From an uncultured Acetatifactor sp. (GTDB taxonomy: Bacteria > Bacillota > Clostridia > Lachnospirales > Lachnospiraceae): a stretch of 64,000 nucleotides of DNA. Below, one piece after another: positions 52,580 through 60,586 of the stretch. The position numbers and the translations under genes were made by a program. The notes under the pieces are model-generated. The model saw only the letters and a program-made list of their open reading frames with translations. It ran no database searches and was not told where the DNA came from. The stretch covers positions 1-64,000 of the forward strand of contig CAJUCE010000010.1 in the NCBI GenBank assembly GCA_910584865.1. The letters are read 5' to 3'. Positions within the stretch are counted from its first letter, which is position 1. Each line of letters opens with the position of its first letter.

Positions 52580-53932
52580 GTGAAAGGGAAAGACACGGCG
52601 GAGGCGAATTTCATAAAAGATGCTGACTGCACCAAAGACACCCCGGTGGTGTACGGCAGGCAGGAGCGCCCCGTATATGGCCGCCAGGTGCGCTTCCGCC
52701 CCCGTGTCCCTGGGAAACGGAAGACAGCCACGGACAAAAAATCATACCTGCCCCGGCTTTTGCCCCTGGAAAACTATGACCTGATCATTGTCCTTTTTTC
52801 CGGCGGCAAAGACAGCCTGGCGGCATATCTGAAATTGCTGGAATGGGGAGTGCCCAAAGAAAAAATTGAACTGTGGCACCATGATATTGACGGAGGGCAC
52901 CCGGACAGGCGCATGGACTGGCCAGTCACCCAGTCCTATGTGGAAGCCTTTGCGAAGGCGGAAGGGGTCCACCTGCGGAAATCCTGGAGGGTGAACGGGT
53001 TCTGGGGCGAAGTGTACCGCCAGGGCGCTTCCTGGCCTGTACAGTATGAAGATGAAGAAGGGCAGACGGCCACGGTGCCGCTGACCGAAAAGCAAAAGAG
53101 AAGTGACGAACTGCGGGAAAAGATACTGGAAGGGATAGCAGAAGAAAAGGACATACAGGAACTGAAAGGATACGGCTACAGAATGAAATTTCCAGCGAAA
53201 GCCGGGAGTCTGGCAACACGCTGGTGCAGTGCCTATCTGAAAGTCATGGTGGCGGAAAGCACTATCCGCAATCTGGAAAGTCTTTCTGATCTGGAACTGT
53301 TAGGGAAAAGAATGAAGTTTCCCGCAAAGAGCAGCCCGCAGTCTGGGCGCTGGTGCAGTGGGGCGCTGAAAATGCAGGTGCAGGGCAGCGTCACGGCGAA
53401 TTTGGAGAAGACAAAAGCGAATACCAAAATTCTGGTGGTATCCGGGGAACGGAGAGGGGAAAGCAGCTGCCGTTCCAAACTGAATGAAATGGAATTGCAC
53501 CGCACATTTGCATATAAAAAGGCCCGGCGGCTGGTCCACCAGTGGCGGCCAGTGATAGATCATAGCGAAAGGGATATATGGGAGATCATCAAAAGGCATA
53601 AAGTGACCCCGCATTCCTGCTATAGGGCGGGCTGGAATAGGTGCAGCTGTATGATGTGCATATTCTCCCTGCCCAAACACTGGGCGGGCATACGGGACAT
53701 ATTCCCGGAAGAGGTGGAGGCAGTAAAACGTGATGAAGAAACGCTGGGCTTCACCCTGGATAATAAAAAAGACCTGGAAACCTATATAGGCAGCGCTGAA
53801 AGTTGCGTCTACTGGGACCAGGAGGCCATAGAAGAGATCAAAACAGGGGTTTTCCCTGCGGAACGCATGTATACAGAAAACTGGCGGTTCCCTGCCGGAG
53901 CGTTTGGAGGGGCAGAGGGCGGGCCATGTTAA
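52580..53932 (+). CDS. Phosphoadenosine-phosphosulfate-reductase-family (PP-loop) protein 2
   Basis: 450 residues from GTG 52580 (TAGGAGGAATAAAAGC in front). PP-loop IIVLFSGGKDSLAAYLKLLE is canonical (about 69-88), then ELWHHDIDGGHPDRRMDWPV. RMKFPAKAGSLATRWCSAYL and RMKFPAKSSPQSGRWCSGAL are two nearly equal copies about 50 residues apart: an internal duplication of the RWCs-type substrate motif. RCSCMMCIFSLPKHW brings a Cys cluster. It probably acts with PP-loop protein 1, one catalytic and one degenerate. The reaction is unknown; nucleic acid or small-molecule sulfur chemistry is possible. Confidence 0.8.
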   Translation: MKGKDTAEANFIKDADCTKDTPVVYGRQERPVYGRQVRFRPRVPGKRKTATDKKSYLPRLLPLENYDLIIVLFSGGKDSLAAYLKLLEWGVPKEKIELWHHDIDGGHPDRRMDWPVTQSYVEAFAKAEGVHLRKSWRVNGFWGEVYRQGASWPVQYEDEEGQTATVPLTEKQKRSDELREKILEGIAEEKDIQELKGYGYRMKFPAKAGSLATRWCSAYLKVMVAESTIRNLESLSDLELLGKRMKFPAKSSPQSGRWCSGALKMQVQGSVTANLEKTKANTKILVVSGERRGESSCRSKLNEMELHRTFAYKKARRLVHQWRPVIDHSERDIWEIIKRHKVTPHSCYRAGWNRCSCMMCIFSLPKHWAGIRDIFPEEVEAVKRDEETLGFTLDNKKDLETYIGSAESCVYWDQEAIEEIKTGVFPAERMYTENWRFPAGAFGGAEGGPC

Positions 53933-53951
53933 TGCCAGGAGGGCAGCAGGC

Positions 53952-54530
53952 ATGAAGGCATACATACCAGAGGATACCGGGCCGGGCTGGTGGCGGGACA
54001 TTCCCGGATATGATGGGAAATACCAGGTGAACCGAATAGCTGACGTGCGCCGTGTCTTCCCTTCCGGCCTGGTGCGGGATATGGCCGCATACAGGAAGAG
54101 CGGAAAGAAATTCCGGCAGAGGCTTTTTGTCAAGCTGACGAAGGACGGGAAAAGCACGGAAGTACAGCTTTTAACGATCATGGCCATGACCTGGTACGGG
54201 ACATGGCCGGAAAACAAGGTGCCGTATCATATCAACAGGAATATCTGGGACAATCGCCTGGAAAATATCGGGTTCATTGACCGGGTGAGTCTGGGCAGGC
54301 TTACGGGGCACATGAACAGCAGGAGGAAAACCGTCTTTAAAGTTGACAGGGACGGCAGGGAAGTGGAGGTTTACAGATCGGCCAGGGAGGCGGCGAAAGC
54401 TAACCACATGAGTTATCAGACCGTGCTGGACCGGTGCAACGGGAAAGTAAAGAACCCCTATGCCCTGGACGGCTTCACATACCGTTTTGAAGACGCCGGG
54501 CCGGGAAGAAAGAAAACTGCAATAGAATGA
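53952..54530 (+). CDS. NUMOD4/HNH-type free-standing endonuclease-like protein
   Basis: 192 residues. NUMOD4 motif WWRDIPGYDGKYQVNRIADV near the N-terminus; a degenerate HNH-like centre NKVPYHINRNIWDNRLENIG then FIDR; and a C-terminal NUMOD1/IENR-type helix-turn-helix (VYRSAREAAKANHMSYQTVL then YALDGFTYRFED). These parts are shared with group-I-intron and free-standing homing endonucleases of phages. The HNH histidine pair is incomplete (HINRN...N), so activity is unsure. ATG at 53952 follows GGAGGGCAGCAGGC. Confidence 0.75.
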   Translation: MKAYIPEDTGPGWWRDIPGYDGKYQVNRIADVRRVFPSGLVRDMAAYRKSGKKFRQRLFVKLTKDGKSTEVQLLTIMAMTWYGTWPENKVPYHINRNIWDNRLENIGFIDRVSLGRLTGHMNSRRKTVFKVDRDGREVEVYRSAREAAKANHMSYQTVLDRCNGKVKNPYALDGFTYRFEDAGPGRKKTAIE

Positions 54531-54576
54531 TACCCCGCCAGGGGTTCAGATAAAAAATGAATGGAGGGCAAGACAA

Positions 54577-55551
54577 ATGGTAAGAAGACAGAAGCTGATT
54601 GTTAAGGACGAAAGAGGGGTGCCCAACTATATGGCGGCATTCTCCTGGACCGGCAGCAAGGACCCGGCGCAGGTCCCGCCCATGTTCGTGGTATGCGGGG
54701 AGGTTGTGGACGCTATTCTGATTTCGCAGTTCCACAATACCAACATACGGGGCATACCGCATTCCCTGCCGTATCGGGAACCCTGGACGCAGATTGATCT
54801 GGACAGCGCCGCCAGGGCCTGCCGGGCGAAGGGGGAAGGCTGGCATCTGCTGACCAATACGGAATATGCCTATCTGCTGGCGGAAAGCCGGGACCTGGGC
54901 ACGGAGCCGCACGGGAACACGGAAGGCGGCAGGGATTATGATTTCCCGGAGGAATGCGGCGTTACATATGACGGACGCCGGACGCTGACGGGGCTTGACC
55001 CGGTGACATGGAGCCATGACCACACGGAAAACGGCGTGTACGGGCTGAAAGGGAACGTCTGGGAGATCGTAACGGGATTACGCCTGCAAAAAGGCCGTGT
55101 GGAGTATATCCCCAACAATGACGCCGCAGCGGTAAGTACGGCCAGCGATAGCGCCGCCTGGCAGCAGGCGAAGACAGAGGACGGGAAGACCATCTATCTT
55201 TCCGGCGGTAACGGCGTGACGATCACCACGGACCAGGCAAAGGAAGACTGGGACGGGGCGCACATGCGGGACATACGGCTTGACGGCCTGGAAAGCATAC
55301 CGCAGATCATTTTTGACCTGGCTATCCTGCCGCCAGACTACAAAGAGCGCAAAGACGGAATATATGTGGACAGCGAACTGGCAGAAGCTGTGCCGTTCCG
55401 GGGGTCGGGTTTCAGCAACACTTCCCACGCCGGGGCGTCCGCTGTCAATCTGTACCACCCCCGTTCTAACGTCTATGTGTTCATTGGTTTCCGTTCCGCT
55501 TTGTACGTGAAAGACTGGAAACAGATCACTGGCAAACTGATCGGGGCGTGA
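54577..55551 (+). CDS. FGE/C-type-lectin-fold protein resembling a DGR variable protein
   Basis: 324 residues. Sulfatase-modifying-factor-like parts: AFSWTGSKDP, GWHLLTNTEYAYLLAESRDL, and NGVYGLKGNVWEIVTGLRLQ (family form GNVWEW). The last 50 residues read VPFRGSGFSNTSHAGASAVN, then LYHPRSNVYVFIGFRSALY. That matches the C-terminus of diversity-generating-retroelement target proteins (RGGSWNN...AG...LNLNN.RSN..NNIGFR.A). Positions that are Asn in templates are here Phe, Ser, His, Ser, Tyr, His and Tyr, mostly codons ending in C or T. A hairpin follows at the stop codon. AATGGAGGGCAAGACAA precedes the start. Confidence 0.85.
   Translation: MVRRQKLIVKDERGVPNYMAAFSWTGSKDPAQVPPMFVVCGEVVDAILISQFHNTNIRGIPHSLPYREPWTQIDLDSAARACRAKGEGWHLLTNTEYAYLLAESRDLGTEPHGNTEGGRDYDFPEECGVTYDGRRTLTGLDPVTWSHDHTENGVYGLKGNVWEIVTGLRLQKGRVEYIPNNDAAAVSTASDSAAWQQAKTEDGKTIYLSGGNGVTITTDQAKEDWDGAHMRDIRLDGLESIPQIIFDLAILPPDYKERKDGIYVDSELAEAVPFRGSGFSNTSHAGASAVNLYHPRSNVYVFIGFRSALYVKDWKQITGKLIGA
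55399..55520 (+). other. Putative variable repeat (VR) of a DGR target
   Basis: The segment codes for the variable-looking part from FRGSGFSNTS to FIGFRSALYV. Codons at presumed variable sites are TTC, AGC, AAC, TCC, CAC, TCC, TAC, CAC, TAT and TTC, that is NNY. This is what adenine mutagenesis of AAC/AAT template codons would leave. The invariant core ATTGGTTTCCGTTCCGC is conserved in type. Confidence 0.65.
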
Positions 55552-55560
55552 TAACGCCCC
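55543..55560 (+). promoter_or_regulatory. DGR-type cruciform hairpin after the variable repeat
   Basis: GGGGCGT (55543-55549), GATA loop, ACGCCCC (55554-55560): 7 perfect GC-rich pairs with a 4-nt loop that fits GRNA. The stop codon TGA lies in it. In characterised DGRs a hairpin of this size and loop type downstream of VR stimulates mutagenic homing. There is no T run here, so it is not the terminator (which follows separately). Confidence 0.7.
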
Positions 55561-55581
55561 GCAGGAAGCCGGGAAGCAAGA

Positions 55582-55623
55582 AAAAAGCCTTGACAGTGCC
55601 GGGAAACACGGTCAAGGCTTTTT
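55582..55623. terminator. Bidirectional-type terminator after the variable protein
   Basis: AAAAAGCCTTGAC (55582-55594) pairs perfectly over 13 bp with GTCAAGGCTTTTT (55611-55623). Confidence 0.88.
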
Positions 55624-55878
55624 GCCAACAGATATATAAATCACACTTATATTGTACCATGTTGGCAGGAAAAAGGCAAGCAAAAATCCGGGAGAATGCC
55701 CCGGAAAGCGGGCTTGTATGGGGTATTAACATTCTTACCATACCAGAAAAATATAGTGGCATGAAAGCCGGACTGTCAACAGGTGAATATAAGGGAGTAG
55801 TACAGGAGGGGAGAGAAGACCCCCTGCTGGCCTGGTAAGAATACCCCTGCCCCTGGTACAAGGGAAGGCAGGCAGAAA
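55624..55878. other. Spacer between terminator and HUH gene
   Basis: 255 bp. A frame from ATG 55661 (LAGKRQAKIRENAPESGL to DPLLAW) is open but lacks a ribosome site and any known pattern. A promoter for the following operon is expected here; the region just upstream of 55661 is AT-rich (TTATATTGTACC), but no clear box pair is seen. Confidence 0.35.
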
Positions 55879-56751
55879 ATGTTTTATCGGGAAAAGAAAG
55901 TGGACTGCCGGGATTACAGAGAAGTGGACATAATACCCAGGACAGACAATGCGGAAAGGGCAGTCAAGGGGAAGAGGGGGAAGCGGCAGAAGGTTACAGA
56001 GCCGAAGCAGAAAAATCTGAATGATAAAAATGCAAGGCGGTATCTGGTACAGCTGGGGAATGGCAATTTTGGCATAGGTGATCTGCATGTCACCTGCACA
56101 TACGCAAAGGGGACGCTGCCGGAGACAGAGGAAGAGGCGGAACGGGTGGTGGGGAATTACCTGCGGCGGATTGCCTACAGGCGGAAAAAGCTGAAACTGC
56201 CCCCTTTAAAATACATACTGGTGACGGAATACGGGTACAGCAAGGACGGGGACAAGATCACCAGGATACACCACCACATAATCATGAATGGAGGCATGAG
56301 CCGGGACGAAGTGGAAATGATGTGGACCGTAGAGCGGATAAACTGGCACAAGTACGACACGGACCCGGAATATATGGACCAGGTGGGGAAGCTGGGGTGG
56401 GTGAATGCGGACCGTCTGCAAGTGGACAAAAACGGCATAGAGGCCCTTTGCATGTATGTGACAAAGAACCCCAATGGGAAAAAGCGCTGGTCCTCTTCCC
56501 GGAACCTGGAACGGCCAGTGAGGCAGCCGGACGCAGATCACAAGTACAGCAAAAAGAGGGTGGAAGAACTGGCAAAGTCCAATGATCTGGGGAAGGTGTA
56601 TTTTGAAAAGCAGTTCCCGGATTATACGATCAGTGAAGTCAAGACAGAATTTTATGAGGAAACCGGGTGGCACATTTATCTGAAAATGTGGCGCAAGGCA
56701 AAGAAGCCGAAAAAGAAAAAAACCAAAGGGAAGGGAGGGAAGCAGAAGTGA
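55879..56751 (+). CDS. HUH/Y1 endonuclease, rolling-circle replication initiator or relaxase-like
   Basis: 290 residues. Motif 1-like VTCTYAKGTLPETEEEAERV then KYILVTEYGYSKDGDKITRI. Motif 2 HHHIIMNGG (His 131-133) is the metal-binding HUH. Motif 3 CMYVTKNPNG offers Tyr 193 with Lys 196 (YxxK), the single-tyrosine arrangement of rolling-circle Rep proteins. The C-terminus is very basic (KAKKPKKKKTKGKGGKQK). It would nick the origin of the circular form. GGAAGGCAGGCAGAAA precedes ATG. The stop overlaps the next start by 4 bp (GTGA). Confidence 0.82.
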   Translation: MFYREKKVDCRDYREVDIIPRTDNAERAVKGKRGKRQKVTEPKQKNLNDKNARRYLVQLGNGNFGIGDLHVTCTYAKGTLPETEEEAERVVGNYLRRIAYRRKKLKLPPLKYILVTEYGYSKDGDKITRIHHHIIMNGGMSRDEVEMMWTVERINWHKYDTDPEYMDQVGKLGWVNADRLQVDKNGIEALCMYVTKNPNGKKRWSSSRNLERPVRQPDADHKYSKKRVEELAKSNDLGKVYFEKQFPDYTISEVKTEFYEETGWHIYLKMWRKAKKPKKKKTKGKGGKQK

Positions 56752-57056
56752 CACTGGGAGAAATGCTGAAAAAGGCGGTACACAGTGACCGTCTGATCAT
56801 ACGGGAAGCGGACGGGCGGGAGATATACCGGGGGTATATGGCTTGTATCCAGTACCACGGAGAGATTGACCCCACCAGGGAGGTGAAACAGTTCGGCCTG
56901 GAAACGGACATTTTCCGCAGAGAGAACAGGGGGAAATACCTGGGAGGCCAGAAGGAACCGAAAACAGCGGTGGCGGCGGAAAGTATCAGTGATTTCCAGT
57001 TCAGTGATCTGGAAATGCTGATCTATACCAGGATTATTCTGGAAGGGCAGGCATGA
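56748..57056 (+). CDS. Hypothetical protein, coupled to the HUH gene
   Basis: 102 residues from GTG 56748, which overlaps the HUH stop by 4 bp; AAGGGAGGGAAGCAGAA in front. VTLGEMLKKAVHSDRLIIRE then GREIYRGYMACIQYHGEIDP. The C-terminal SISDFQFSDLEMLIYTRIIL is helical. A small alpha/beta protein; family not recognised. Translational coupling suggests it works with the initiator. Confidence 0.6.
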   Translation: MTLGEMLKKAVHSDRLIIREADGREIYRGYMACIQYHGEIDPTREVKQFGLETDIFRRENRGKYLGGQKEPKTAVAAESISDFQFSDLEMLIYTRIILEGQA

Positions 57057-57113
57057 TGAAGGGGCCGGGGCTTGACCTGGAAGAATTTAAGGCCGGGAAG
57101 GAGGAAAAAGGAA

Positions 57114-57542
57114 GTGGGCAGCAGGATAACGGTGATCTTGTCTTTACATGATCGCTGGTGGAAGAAAATGGTTTCCAGGGAAAAGCTGCTGGAAATCAGA
57201 AAGACGTATCCCCATATAGCGCCGGAGGAATGGCCCCTGCGGGTGCTGGTATATATCACGGGCGGCGTGGGGGTATGCGGGGAATTTAACTGCCCCGGAG
57301 TGCAGAAGATCAGAACCCTGCCGGAGGTGCAGAGCGTATGCGGCACGGCGGGGGAATACAACGTACAGGCGGCCAGCTGTCTGAAAAAAGAACAGCTGAA
57401 AAAGTACGCAGGGAACAGCGGCAGGCCCATGTGGGGCTGGATAATATCCGAAGTCCAGGAGTATGAAAAGCCCGTCCCCCTGGAAGCATACGGCATAAGC
57501 CGCCCGCCGCAGTCGTGGCAATATCTGAAAACGGAGGTATGA
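57114..57542 (+). CDS. ASCH/PUA-like domain protein
   Basis: 142 residues from GTG 57114 (GGAAGGAGGAAAAAGGAA in front). ITVILSLHDRWWKKMVSREK then LLEIRKTYPH follows the ASCH signature (hSIhP.W...I..G.K..E.R). LVYITGGVGVCGEFNCPGVQ is the following strand pair. ASCH domains bind RNA or modified nucleosides and are frequent in phages. A start further upstream at 57072 lacks a ribosome site. The stop overlaps the HD gene (ATGA). Confidence 0.7.
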   Translation: MGSRITVILSLHDRWWKKMVSREKLLEIRKTYPHIAPEEWPLRVLVYITGGVGVCGEFNCPGVQKIRTLPEVQSVCGTAGEYNVQAASCLKKEQLKKYAGNSGRPMWGWIISEVQEYEKPVPLEAYGISRPPQSWQYLKTEV

Positions 57543-58126
57543 AGGTGAGAGGACACAGCAAAGAAGAAATGATAATGGCTTTTAGGGCCATTCTGCGGAG
57601 CGTGAAGCGCCAGGGTATAACAGACCTGCTGGCCTGGCTGGAAACAACGGACTTTTACACGGCCCCGGCCAGCACGAAGTACCACGGGGCGCATGAATGC
57701 GGCCTGCTGGAACATTCCCTGGGGGTATATGAAAGCCTGTTAAAACGTGCCGTGGGGCATAATCTGGACAGTATCGCCATAGTGGGCCTTTTGCATGACG
57801 TGTGCAAGGCGGATTTCTATACGAAGTACACAAAGAACCAGAAGGACGCAAACGGGGAATGGCAGCAGGTGGAGTGCTGGGGATATGATAACCAGTTCCC
57901 GGCGGGGCACGGGGAAAAGTCGGTTATGCTGATCATGCGCTATATACAGCTGACGGACGAAGAGATCATGGCCATTAACTGGCACATGGGCGGTTTTGAC
58001 GCCAGGGCCAGGACAGACGGCCATAGTCTTTCCGACGCCTGGGCAAAATACCCGCTGGCGGTCATGGTCCACCTGGCAGACATGGAAGACACCTGGCTGG
58101 CCAGGAAGGGAGGGAAGGCGGAATGA
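57539..58126 (+). CDS. HD-domain phosphohydrolase
   Basis: 195 residues. His ligands in HECGLLEHSLGVYESLLKRA, the HD pair in IVGLLHDVCKADFYTK (about 91-92) and a late Asp in VMVHLADMEDTW complete the HD motif. It would cleave a phosphoester in a nucleotide or nucleic acid. Phage and element-encoded members are often annotated as hydrolases of unknown substrate. It is linked to both neighbours by 4-bp overlaps. Confidence 0.82.
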   Translation: MKVRGHSKEEMIMAFRAILRSVKRQGITDLLAWLETTDFYTAPASTKYHGAHECGLLEHSLGVYESLLKRAVGHNLDSIAIVGLLHDVCKADFYTKYTKNQKDANGEWQQVECWGYDNQFPAGHGEKSVMLIMRYIQLTDEEIMAINWHMGGFDARARTDGHSLSDAWAKYPLAVMVHLADMEDTWLARKGGKAE

Positions 58127-58890
58127 ACAGACGTAAACCACGGACAAATAAAAGCTGGCAGGCAATGAAGAACAATGCCCAGGGCCATTTCTTTGAAGGC
58201 TACATAAGCGGCGCTTGCGGGTACTATAAGGACACCGGGCGGGCAATCGTGGAGAAAATCCCGGAGCCGTTCAGAACGACAGGCACGGGCAGGGACGGGA
58301 CTTTCACGGGGCGCTTTACTGCGAATGCACAGCCGGACTTTATGGGCACCCTGCGGGGCGGCCAGGCGATATGCTTTGAAGCGAAGTATACCAGCACGGA
58401 CAGGATTTTGCAGTCCGTGATCACAAAGACCCAGTGGGACAGCTTAGAACGGCACTGGGCAGCAGGCGCAATGGCCGGGGTATGTGTGGGAATTGGTGAT
58501 GTGTTCGGCTTTGTGCCCTGGGGCACCTGGCGGAAGATGAAAGAAATCTATGGGCACAAGTACATGACGGCGGCTGATCTGGAAGCCTTCCGGGTGAAGT
58601 TCAACGGCCATTGCCTCTTCCTGGACTATAAAAGCGAACTGGCCCAGGAGGAAATGGCCCGCCTTGCAGATCGTCATGAACGCCAGGTGAAGCTGGAAGC
58701 CGTCCTGGGAGAAGAGACGGCGGCCAGGATTATTGACATTATCGAGGGACAGGACGAAGACAAGCAGGACGCATTCCTGGAAACCACCCTGGAAGCCGCC
58801 ATATGCGGCGCTGACTATACAGAATGCGGGTGTATAGAGGATATGGCCAGGGTATATGCCAGGTGGTTCACGGAGCGTTACGGGAATTAA
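58123..58890 (+). CDS. RecU-like Holliday-junction resolvase with C-terminal extension
   Basis: 255 residues. Residues about 15-150 match RecU: GHFFEGYISGACGYYKDTGR at the start, then AQPDFMGTLRGGQAICFEAK, which carries the D...ExK nuclease triad (Asp in QPDF, Glu and Lys in FEAKYT). Then TQWDSLERHWAAGAMAGVCV and the final KFNGHCLFLDY. Residues about 160-255 are an added helical part. It probably resolves recombination or replication intermediates of the element. ATG overlaps the HD stop. Confidence 0.82.
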   Translation: MNRRKPRTNKSWQAMKNNAQGHFFEGYISGACGYYKDTGRAIVEKIPEPFRTTGTGRDGTFTGRFTANAQPDFMGTLRGGQAICFEAKYTSTDRILQSVITKTQWDSLERHWAAGAMAGVCVGIGDVFGFVPWGTWRKMKEIYGHKYMTAADLEAFRVKFNGHCLFLDYKSELAQEEMARLADRHERQVKLEAVLGEETAARIIDIIEGQDEDKQDAFLETTLEAAICGADYTECGCIEDMARVYARWFTERYGN

Positions 58891-58904
58891 GAGGGGGCGG
58901 AGGC

Positions 58905-60345
58905 ATGGGGCTGACTTTAGGGAGTTTGTTTGACGGCATAGCTGGCTTTCCGCTTGCGGCGTCCGGACAGGGCATAGAAACGATCTGGACCAGCGAGATT
59001 GAAGAAAATTGCATTGACATTTCAAAAAGACATTTTCCGCAGGCGGCCCAGCTGGGGGACATAACCAGGATAAACGGGGCGGAAATCCCCCCGGTGGACA
59101 TTATCAGTTTCGGCAGCCCGTGCCAGGACTTAAGCGTGGCCGGGAAGCAGGCCGGGCTGTCCGGGTCCCGTTCCGGGCTATTCCTGGAGGCGGTGCGGAT
59201 TATACGGGAAATGAGGGCAAAGACAAATGGAGAATACCCAAAATATATCATCTGGGAAAACGTGGCCGGGGCTTTTTCAAGCAATAAGGGAGAGGACTTC
59301 CGGCGGGTCCTTGAAGAGATCACAGAGAGCAATATTCCAATGCCTGCAAGTGGAAAGTGGGCGGCAGCCGGAATGGTTGGAGTTAGGGGACCAGGGGGGG
59401 GAATTGCGTACTACAGCATGGAGAAGGCTTGACGCTCAATTTTGGGGAGTCCCCCAACGTAGGAAGAGAGTCTATCTTGTCCATGATTTTGGAGGCGGAG
59501 ACGCCGGACAAATACTTTTTGAGTGCGAAAGCCTGCTGGGGTATCCTGGAACGGGCACGGAAGCGCCAGAAGGAAGTCCCGCTGATCTTGAAAATAGCGC
59601 TGCTGGAACGGATAGCGGAGGACTGGCAGAAGAGCCAGACGGCCAGCTGACACTGGATTTCGGCAGGACGGCGGACAGGATATATATAAACGCAAAGAAA
59701 AGCGTCACACTGATGGGCAGGGCAGGCGGTGGAGGCGGGAAAACGGGGCTTTATCTCCTGCCCGTGTACACTGTAGCCGGGAACGTCATAGGACGGACAG
59801 GAATAGGCGGCGGGAACCAGTTAGGGATTAACCAGGACACCGCCCCCACGCTGACAACGAATGACCGCCATGCCGTGGTGTATGCGGCGGGTATGCTTCA
59901 CAAGGCAGGCCCCAAAGCGGGAGGGTTGGGCTACACGGAGGAAAAGACGCCCACGTTTATGGCCGGACAGCAGTCCGCCGTGGTGGTGGGATATACCCAA
60001 AACGGATATGCGGAATTTAAAGAGGGCGTGGGGACGCTGAAAAAGAGCCGTGGGGCAGCAGGCGGCGGCAGTGAAACCATAGTGGTGGAAGCCATAAAGA
60101 AGATTGCCCAGACGGTAAAATACCGGGTCCGCCGTCTGACCCCGACAGAATGCGAACGCCTGGACGGGTTCCCGGACGGGTGGACCAGGTACGGGGCCAG
60201 CGGGAAAGAAATGTCCGACAATGCAAGGTATATGGCGCTGGGAAACAGCATTGCGGTTCCGTGCGCCGAAAGGGTTTTTATAGGCATATGCAAGGCGGAC
60301 AGGGAAAGGAGGGGCACAGGTGGAGAAGCAAGAGCAGGCACATGA
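58905..60345 (+). pseudogene. DNA cytosine-C5 methyltransferase, frame broken at a G8 tract (possibly phase-variable)
   Basis: Frame 1 (58905-59432) holds motif I SLFDGIAGFPLAASGQGIET, motif IV SFGSPCQDLSVAGKQAGLSG (catalytic Cys) and motif VI IIWENVAGAFSSNKGEDF. It stops soon after. The rest is in the +1 frame to 60345: AWRRLDAQFWGVPQRRKRVY (motif VIII), a variable region, RRLTPTECERLDGFPDGWTR (motif IX) and MALGNSIAVPCAERVF (motif X). The break falls at or near eight G at 59394-59401. Seven G would give one 479-residue enzyme. All motifs are otherwise intact, so it was functional recently or switches. Confidence 0.85.
59394..59401 (+). repeat. Poly-G tract (G8) in the methyltransferase gene
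   Basis: CCA followed by eight G and AATTG. The codon phase before the tract is that of motif VI; after it the needed phase is +1. Loss of one G (or gain of two) joins the frames. Confidence 0.9.
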
Positions 60346-60586
60346 TACCAGACCACGCTATAAAGGGGTATGTGAGGCTTGCCAGGGTAATCTGTATATA
60401 TGCAAAAGCATTGCCCAGGAAGCCGGAATATATGTTTTGGGGCACGGAACCTGCCCGAAGTGCGGGGCATTCCTGCACCTGGTATTCAACAAAGACCGCC
60501 AGGAATTTGAATGCGAGACGTGGGAAAATTTTATCGAGAAGATGAAGGGAGAAAGACAGAATGGGAACGGACATGAAAGGCTATGA
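60320..60586 (+). CDS. Small zinc-ribbon-like protein
   Basis: 88 residues from GTG 60320 (AAAGGAGGGGCACAG in front). Cys pairs GVCEACQGN and GTCPKCGAF form a C-x2-C...C-x2-C zinc ribbon. It overlaps the methyltransferase end by 26 bp. No other domain. A DNA- or protein-binding accessory is likely but unproven. Confidence 0.65.
   Translation: MEKQEQAHDTRPRYKGVCEACQGNLYICKSIAQEAGIYVLGHGTCPKCGAFLHLVFNKDRQEFECETWENFIEKMKGERQNGNGHERL

Noticed and set aside
55548..55838. Open frame of 96 codons after the variable protein
   Set aside because: It starts inside the previous gene, runs across a perfect terminator, and has no ribosome site or recognisable pattern.
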